Assembly (NCBI GenBank): GCA_030704615.1
Contig: CM060733.1
Coordinates: 46,684,001-46,748,000, forward strand
Reading direction: 5' to 3'
Length of the DNA stretch: 64,000 nt
Source of the DNA: Takakia lepidozioides
Lineage: Eukaryota; Streptophyta; Takakiopsida; Takakiales; Takakiaceae
The notes under the pieces are model-generated. The model was not told the origin of the DNA and made no database searches. It was given only the letters and a program-made list of their open reading frames with translations. A program made the position numbers and the translations under genes. This document shows, one piece after another, positions 56,442 through 64,000 of this stretch (positions within the stretch are counted from its first letter, which is position 1; every line of letters starts with the position of its first letter).

Positions 56442-58855
56442 TTGGACTTGACGTAGTCAACAAAAAAAGTAAAGCAGATAAATAGAAATATAAAATTGGA
56501 ATTGATATTTCAGAGTCCAGACCGAGTCAATTCCGGAAGGCGAATGGTGGATGGGGAACTGATAGATCTACCCATCCACATACGGGCCCATCCATCCGAG
56601 GGGCCATTAAAAGTAGAGTTAGTTATTGGGGGGTGCGTACGGCGGATGATGAATGTACGACGAAAGTGGGGGAGTAGGTGGCAAGGCAAGCACATCCAAT
56701 ATCCAGTGGAATATAGGGCCATGTGTCGGCGCCTAAGCGACCGGCGCTTCCTCGAATAATTTACCTCTCCCCACGTGCCAGCCCAGCAGGGGCAGACCAG
56801 AATTTACTGAGTACCCGGTAAGGGACACGTGGCGGAGGGGGTGTGGGGGATGGAGAGGTAGAGGAGGGCAGGGATTGGAGGAAAGGGGAGGCAGGCTGAA
56901 AGGTTTTTATCCCGGGTCGTGCAGGGCGTGTGGACTGTTCTTACCGCGGCAGCTGCTCTCTCTGTCTCTCTTTCTCTCTCTCGTTCTCTCGCGCTCATCG
57001 TCTGTCGAGGGGCGCAACGTGCACTTGATCGTCCGCTCGCTGCTCTGCTGCCGAGGGCTGGATCTCCCATGGTGTCGCTGGTGTGTTAGGAGGTAGAACT
57101 GGTTGCAGGAGAATTTAGTAGTGGAAGAGTTGCGGCTGCGTGCGTTCTGGTGCCTTGTTGTTCGGTCGTGGCTTGGCTGTGAAGAGCGGCCGTGGTTTAA
57201 TCGGGTCTTGCAAGGCCCGCCTGAGTGTGTGGAAGCTTTTCTGTTATCTGGCTGTGCGTTTGTGGCTTTGAGATCCGAAAGTTTCGTTGATCCTTTTCGA
57301 GGTCTTATAATTCAAGACCTGGCAGGGCGATAACGTGCTCTGGCCTCTGGCGAGGTGTGTAATTCTTCTACTTCGTCCGGATCTCTGTTGCATTTCGGAA
57401 AGTTTTTGTCATGGTCATAGAGCAATCTGAGAACCTACACAGATCGATCGTGCAATATTGCTCGGAAAGATGCGGTATGTGCTGCCATGTATTGTGTTTG
57501 TCCTTTTTCTGGAGTAGCGATTGTTCTTGTCTCCGATTTGTTTGTGAGTCGTGGCCGACCATATGCATCTGCTGTTTATTATGGAATTAGAACATGCCTT
57601 TTGGCAGAACCTAGGAAAGACTTCCCTTCAAGTTGTTATATGTGAATATGATTCAAGAATCACGTTTCCGGTGTATTTGATCCATGTTGAGATGATCTGC
57701 GACTCATGTTTGCCATATCTTGAATTTCGTTGTTTCATGGGTGTATTTGCCCGTCAGATGGCAATGGTAGTGTAATATGCTTAGGGTCTTTTGTTGTGTC
57801 AATTTACCTACGAGAAGAGGTCATCGGCGTACTTTCTCTTACTGGCCTTGATGAGTTTTGTCTGCCAGTCACATCGAGTACTAAGTATAGAGCAGTTGCC
57901 TTCTTGCTTTAGTTGCCACAGATTATGGAAGCATATGAGATTCTCTCTATTCAACTCGATTTTCTCCATGGATTTGACTTCTCTTTCATGTATGTAATGT
58001 TAAGCCTTCAGTGAGCCTTGGCCTCGCAGTTCCAGGCCCTTGTGTCTTTGGGATCAGTAACAGCTCACTCCAACTATACTACCATATCGCCTGCCCTCAC
58101 CCAGTTCGTAGGAGATTTTCCCATTGGGCACCTTTGTCCACATTTAATGTATGAGTTGTGGCCTCAGTTGAGTTTCCTCTGGAGTTGATGCACTTGATTT
58201 TCACCAATCAAATTAAACTTAGGAGGTTCTCTTCTGGACGTTGTAAGACACTAATGATTATGATTGAGAGTGGTAACACATACTAGCAGGTTTGTAAGTA
58301 CTTGCCCAGCATGTCACAGGGACTATGTTGGTTTCTTAATGATGTAGGGGAGAAGGATGTTCATGTTGTTCTGGTGACTAAGTTGTGTGGTGTGGATTGC
58401 AGCCAGGGTTCCTTGTGTCCAGAGGCAACTCGTTCGTCAGAGCAGAAACGCAGGAGATGTTGCAGATGGTTAAGATTATGGCACTGCAGCCCCCTCCCTG
58501 GTTACGTCTTGAGGCCACTGCGTCACTAATAGCAGTGGAGCAGAAAAGGGATATGACCGAAATTCGGTGATGCGAGGCAGTGGTGTGCAGCGGTGATCTC
58601 CGCTGCCCTGATCAAGCTAGCAATTCCTCTAAAGTGGGCAACCTCTTTGGAGGTTAATGGCAGCCCTTTATGAGGAGACCAGAGTGTATACCCATGGGTT
58701 TTCAGTAGGAGACACTTCTTCGGACATGTTACTGTTCCAAGTTTGGAGATGGAAGGAGTGCCACAGTTTAGAGCATTGTGTGCAGCAAGCGGATCATTGT
58801 CTGTTTACTAAGAAAATTCCGTCCTGCTGAAGGCTTATCTTTCTGCGCACCAGCC
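56442..58855 (+). promoter_or_regulatory. Upstream region and likely 5' UTR of the kinase gene
   Basis: A pyrimidine-rich stretch (CTCTCTCTGTCTCTCTTTCT, about 56,950-57,000) and G-rich sequence around 56,820-57,080 look like a plant core promoter and transcript leader. Between 57,100 and the start codon lie T-rich, intron-like sequences with several GT/AG candidates. No coding exon was recognised. Tentative. Confidence 0.3.
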
Positions 58856-61800
58856 ATGGATCGGTATGTTCTCATCAATGAGTTTAGTTTCTTGAGGGGG
58901 ATAATATGCATTGAACCATGTGTGAGTCAGAGTACAGGGTTTGTTGCTGCAATGAAGTCTTCTCCATGTGGAATTGCTGTGGTTGCTCCCATGTTTTGAT
59001 GTGGTATAGGTTGCCGTTTTCAGGTACAAGGTTATTAAGCAGTTGGGCGATGGCACTTATGGGAGTGTCTGGAAGGCCATCAATAACCAGACAAACGAGA
59101 TCGTTGCAATAAAGAAGATGAAGAGGAAGTTTTACTCGTGGGATGAGTGCATGAATCTGAGAGAAGTTAAGGTAGTTGCTTGTTCCTGGGTTCCCTGCTG
59201 CCCCGGTGCCAAAGTGTGTCTGGCTGATAGTGCGACGAGTTCCATCGGTGACTAGTTCACTGATGAAATAATATTTGCTTTCATTGAGTAGTGTTTGTCA
59301 TCATGTGGTGGTGGCTTAGATTTCATGTTTTACCTCCAATTTCACTGACTGCTTTTCATCATATGGTAGAGCGCTTACAATCCTTCGTGTTTTGAACAGT
59401 CCCCCAGAAGTTGAATCACCCTTCTCTAATATTGTGAAGCTGAAGGAGCTTATACGAGTAAATTTATGCTTTGTTTTTAAGCATACTATGAGTATGCCTT
59501 ATTCAGTGTGGATCATATGTGTACTTGGTTGCTTTGAGCAGTCTCTTCGGAAGTTGAATCATCCAAATATTGTGAAGCTGAAGGAGGTCATCAGAGAAAA
59601 TGATGAATTGTATTTTGTGTTTGAGTATATGGTAAGTTATGGCAAGCTCGACACACGCATGTTGGTGTATTACAGTCCTCATACTTTTTCTTGTCAAGCA
59701 GGAGGTGTACATCACACTCCATGGGATTGTTTTTCGCAGTAGTCCAATGCCCTGTTTTCACACAAAGTTTGAATGAGAAGGCTTGAATTATAAATTAGGG
59801 TTGCAGTTCTGAGAACATCTGTGCATCGTGTATAACTGCTTGAACAAACAATGGTGGTTGTTTGGGTTCTGGTTGAATGCAAGGTTTTATTGTGCCTGAT
59901 GGATTGTGCACTTTGCTTGTTGCAGGAGTGCAATCTATACCAGTTGATGAAAGACAAAGATAAACTATTTTCCGAAGCAAAAGTACGAAATTGGTGTTTT
60001 CAAGTGTTGCAGGCGCTTGCTTACATGCATAAGCATGGCTATTTTCATCGGGACTTAAAGCCAGGTAACCTTCTCCCCATATGTGTTGGGAATGGTGATC
60101 TGGTACTGTTTGATTGCTAATTGAAGATGGTTTGTTACACTGTGATGATGCTACGAGGTCTTTTAGGTTAACCTTTTATTCTGATCATGAAGTACCATCT
60201 TTGCCAGATGGTCCAAACTCTCAATGAAGGGATTGCATTGGAACTTTAACTACAGACACCCGAAAGACTCCATGTTACTTCTCCCATTTGGGCTTGTGGT
60301 TAGAGGTCTTGTCCCATCTCGGTGGTGAGCTTTGATGAGTTTCAGTTTGAGCTTGAGCTAATGTCAATATGGAGCGTTTTGTTGAATATGGCTTTATTTG
60401 GGATTCCCTTGAATTCTTTTGCAGAGAATCTGTTGGTAACCAAGGAAGTCATCAAGGTTGCTGATTTTGGTCTTGCAAGGGAGGTTCGCTCACGTCCACC
60501 GTATACGGACTATGTCTCCACACGCTGGTATGTAGAAAGATTCAATGCAAACTTTTGTCTTTTGTATTGCAAGGAGTTGTGCAGTGGCCAGTTCCAGCAA
60601 GTTGAGTCCTCGTGTTGACACTGTTTTGTAACATGCCTAGTTAATATTCTCTTAAGGGCTAATTCTGGTGGTTGGAACCTGCTGGTATCCTGTGCCAGGT
60701 ATCGTGCACCAGAAGTTCTGCTGCAGTCCTCTTGCTATAGTGCAGCTATTGGTACAGTTTGAACTTTCTTGCGTGCTTCAAAGAATAAATGCTGAGAAGT
60801 AGGGTGTATTTGTTACCTACCAGTATCTAGTGCATCTTCAAGAAGAGGTGGCCAGATGTTTGGAGAGGGAGATCTTCACTGACAGATGCTTGTCTTTTGG
60901 TGAGATAATTCGTTGTTGGGGTGTGCATCACACCATGGGGGCTAATATGCTTGGCAGGTTACTTCAAAGTTTGTATGGTGTCCATGTTGTCTTACATATC
61001 AAGTAACCACAGATCATCATCATGTGGCACTTTGGGTACGGGAACTGCCGGCCTGTCACTAGACACCTTTGTCTAGCAGTGGACCTGGGACTTAAGCTGT
61101 TGTCAGGATAGCTTAGATTGTCCTTGCAGCACCTTGTGCTTCTTAAAATCTTGCCTGTTGTCTGTCCTGCACAGACATGTGGGCCATGGGAGCAATAATG
61201 GCAGAACTGTTCACACTCCGCCCACTTTTTCCGGGTGCAAGGTACGTAGGCTAGCTTTGATCTGCGATGTGACATGTTGACACATAAGCAGTTTTGGTGG
61301 AAGTTGTGCTCAAGTGGACTCCTTTATATGGGTGTGATGTTGTTCATAATGCTGTTAGTTGCAGCTTTTTCTGTAGTTTTCCTCATGCTTCAAATTGTGG
61401 CTGGAATGTGCTGATGACAGTGAGGCAGATGAAATCTACAAGATTTGCAGTGTAATTGGCACACCAAATCACCAGACATGGTCTGATGGTTTAAAGCTTG
61501 CAGCTTCCATGAACTTCCGTTTTCCTCAGGTACATACACCAGGGCCCTAGCTGAGCTTGGGATATGTAGGCACATTCTGTCTCGTCTTCATTTTGGAAAA
61601 GTTGTATGTTAGTAGTGGGCATGTCTTGTAGGTGACATGTTTTGATAAGCTGTGGAACCAGTGTTTCTTGATCTGGCGAAAATCGCCAGATTTCGACCTG
61701 GAAAATGGGTCAGCTACTTTTACTAAGGAATTATGGGAATGAAAATCAAGAAAATCGCCAGAAAGCGCCAAAGGTTAAATACCAGGAGCCAGATTTGTCC

Positions 61801-63879
61801 TACGTGGACCTGTTAAAATATGACTCCTGTAATATATCCTCTTTTCTAGCTGTCACCTCATTATTCTTGCCACATGGGCGTTGGGTAGAATCTACATGTC
61901 GCCCTGCCTGCGATTTTGGAAAAGTAAAAAAAAACATAGTGTGGAACCGACAGCTAAGGGCAGTTAATGTGACTACTTCCTTTGAAAGTCTATCACATAT
62001 GGTATCTACAAAGTCTAGACAAAGTTGATGTCGTGATTGTAGATCGGGTGCAGTTCAGATGTCAAACACAGGTAACACTGCAGTTGTGGTCCTTAGTGTG
62101 ATAACAAATGCTCAAATATTATGTATGTGGGGCTGTCTTCACAGTTTTCTTCAACTCATCTTTCTGTTCTGATACCATCTGCAAGCCCTGAAGCTATTGA
62201 TCTCATGTCGGTATGCATTCTAAACTAAAGACTAGCAGATTTCAATTGGTGAAAGTGGAGATTGTTTTTACAAAGTTTGGCATGGGTGAAACCTATGATG
62301 GCTGTAGAAGGGCCATGGATTATTGCCATCTAATAAGTAATGTTGAGGTGTTGGACTAGGTTCCTAAGTTAAGATTCGTCAGTCAATTGTTGTCAAATTG
62401 AGGAGTTAATTTTATCTGTGCAAAATGTGGAGGACAGTGTGACTGGTGTAACTTTAAATTCATCTGTTGTATGTGGAAGAGGATGCTGGGAGAGGAAGTG
62501 AGAAAGAGAGTTGGTTCTAATATACTGAAGGTGATGTGAAGGCCATGTGTGCATGGGATCCCAGCAAGAGGCCAACTGCATCGCAGTCTCTGCAGCATCC
62601 ATTCTTTCAGGTATAGTAATAGAAGTATCTTATGTTTGAATCAGAATATAATAAGCATTTTATTTCAAGGATGCAATTTGGGACTGTTTTGTACATATGT
62701 ACAGCTGTACAAAGTGGAAGGCGTTACTATTGTGTTAATACTTCAAATTTTGGCAGGTGGGCATGTGTATTCCACCTTCTATTTCGCGTCGGGAGTTGGT
62801 GCAACCCAAGACCTATGCTCCGACAGGTCGGTTAACCTTGGATATTGAGCAGCGTTAACCAGTTCCACCCAATTCATGCCAGAAGAAAATTATTTAACTT
62901 TTTGGTTTTCAAGGACATTGTTGATTTTGATGATCTGTTGTTACAAGATCCGTCGTACTGCTATCACATTGCCGTGAATTCTCAAGATTGATCTCTAAAA
63001 GGGGGTTAGTGTTGTTAATTCGGTAAAGTTTCTGAAGCTTGTGTCAATTGGCCTGAAGCCCTTGATGATGTTGCAGTTCTGGAGGCCAAAATTCACCAGG
63101 AGAAGGACAGTCTTGGGCGGGCAGGAGGAGAGTCTTTGTTGGAGCCTCTGGTGGGGTTGCCTACAACAGACAAATACAGCAACTTGTTTTCAGGTCAGTT
63201 GTCTTACAGACAGAAGCACATATTCATATCCTGAAGCAATGCTGTATTCTCTATCTGATGTACGTGTTCTGATTTTTGTGGTTTAAAGATTGGTAGCTCA
63301 ACTTTGGCTGAAGATCAATACAGACAGATGGCGTGGGGATTTTTGTTTCCTTTTGGACTAACAAGATGATGTGCTTGGACACATGCAGGGATAAGTCAAG
63401 GGAAGTTGAATGGAACAAAGCAGGTAATGCTCTATTCTGCACACCAAAGTCTTGGCACACACGTGAGAGCTCTTGCTCGTTTTGCATGGCCCTCTCCCGT
63501 TGCTATGATGTCTCATCCTCCATAGCCTCCAGCTTCTCCTGCATCTTCTTCAGCACACCAGTAGTGCCCACTGCCACTCTCTTCATCTGCTCCACGCGTG
63601 TCCACAGTCTGGCTACCTGCTGCGACTTTGATCTCATTTATTACCTTGGTTGGGATGAAGATGATGGACTGTTACCTGCTTTGTACATTGTGGACTACTT
63701 ACAGCCTTCTGTGCAACCCCTTGATGTTGCAGGATGTGAGCAGTAATTTGAGGCAGGCGCGTTATCGACCTATGGTTAGTTCACCAGGTGTGTATCACAT
63801 TGAGGGTTTGGAATCAGTATTCTGCCGATGTGAAGTGTTGACAACTTCGCAACTACAGTGTTTTGTATCAGCTCGGTAG
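58856..63879 (+). CDS. MHK: CDKF;4/MHK-type protein kinase (MAK/MOK/LF4 family)
   Basis: Fourteen exons: 58856-58863, 59024-59171, 59542-59631, 59926-60064, 60425-60527, 60699-60751, 61175-61241, 61421-61529, 62145-62210, 62542-62610, 62757-62826, 63077-63193, 63389-63423, 63733-63879. All have GT/AG borders in phase, about 406 residues, near the length remembered for Arabidopsis MHK. Catalytic features in order: [12 protein letters not shown] (P-loop), [15 protein letters not shown] (Lys), [38 protein letters not shown] (T-D-Y activation loop), [31 protein letters not shown]. The T-D-Y motif marks the RCK/MAK family, whose algal member LF4 controls flagellar length; a role in flagellated sperm is inference. 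The C-terminal tail after 62,610 is divergent, and the last exon could instead splice at 63,774. Confidence 0.88.
59396..59495 (+). pseudogene. Degenerate duplicate of kinase exon 3 inside intron 2
   Basis: After an AG the sequence reads [17 protein letters not shown] and then LCFVFKHTM, parallel to [20 protein letters not shown] and LYFVFEYM of the real exon 143 bp downstream. The copy carries an internal deletion relative to exon 3 and no matching GT donor at the same place, so it is probably skipped. Confidence 0.65.
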
Positions 63880-64000
63880 CTACTGGTTTGGTCTGGCTGT
63901 GTCATGATCACTCCTATGGAAGGAAAAATAGAATGGAAGGTTTTAGACACTAGTGATAGATGATAAGGTATTATAATCTAAAGTAGTGATCTGTGTCGTC

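Overview
The window reads as nuclear DNA of a plant-lineage organism, most likely a charophyte (streptophyte) alga; a Chara-type genome is my best guess, inferred from content only. Three intron-rich host genes have their closest remembered relatives in land plants: a CCAR1/RSA1-type nuclear protein, an EMB2654-type pentatricopeptide-repeat protein and a CDKF;4/MHK (MAK/LF4-type) kinase. About half of the window between them is nested transposable elements.

Layout. 1-10,044 (minus): RSA1/CCAR1-like gene running off the left edge, with a LINE fragment and a SINE in its introns. 10,603-20,481 (plus): EMB2654-like PPR gene, divergent from the first, with another copy of the same LINE fragment in an intron. 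20,482-25,700: no supported host gene; a degraded LINE on the minus strand and a small relic of a transposon cargo gene. 25,700-42,360: a Ty3/gypsy element (LTR, gag, protease, then reverse transcriptase) split by a roughly 13 kb DNA transposon at 27,957-41,020. 42,390-45,630: decayed CACTA transposase. 46,750-52,400 (minus): two fused gypsy remnants, one carrying a C5 cytosine DNA methyltransferase that is itself split by a 1,153 bp CACTA-type element. 53,000-56,440: short repeats, SINEs and a poly(A)-tailed insertion. 58,856-63,879 (plus): the kinase gene, 14 exons.

The centre of interest is the 13 kb transposon. Its ends carry inverted arrays of GTGAGCAG and GATGAATG motifs. It holds a SWIM-finger, MULE-like transposase on the plus strand and, on the minus strand, an intron-containing gene whose protein joins a ParB/sulfiredoxin-like segment (motif DGNHR) to a beta-class, bacterial-type DNA methyltransferase (motif I DLSMGTG near the C-terminus). 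Its non-coding DNA is studded with more than 25 copies of one long palindrome (arms TTAAGRTGTCGT, centre CA or TG), about 15 of them in an array with a period near 80 bp. I infer a transposon with its own DNA-modification and DNA-binding gene plus a candidate cis-acting site family. The neighbouring gypsy element carries an unrelated C5 methyltransferase, so two separate transposon-borne methylation genes lie within 25 kb.

Exon boundaries were placed by hand from GT/AG signals and reading phase. They are strong for the kinase, most of the PPR gene, most of RSA1 and the last four exons of the methyltransferase gene, and weaker elsewhere. No database search was possible.
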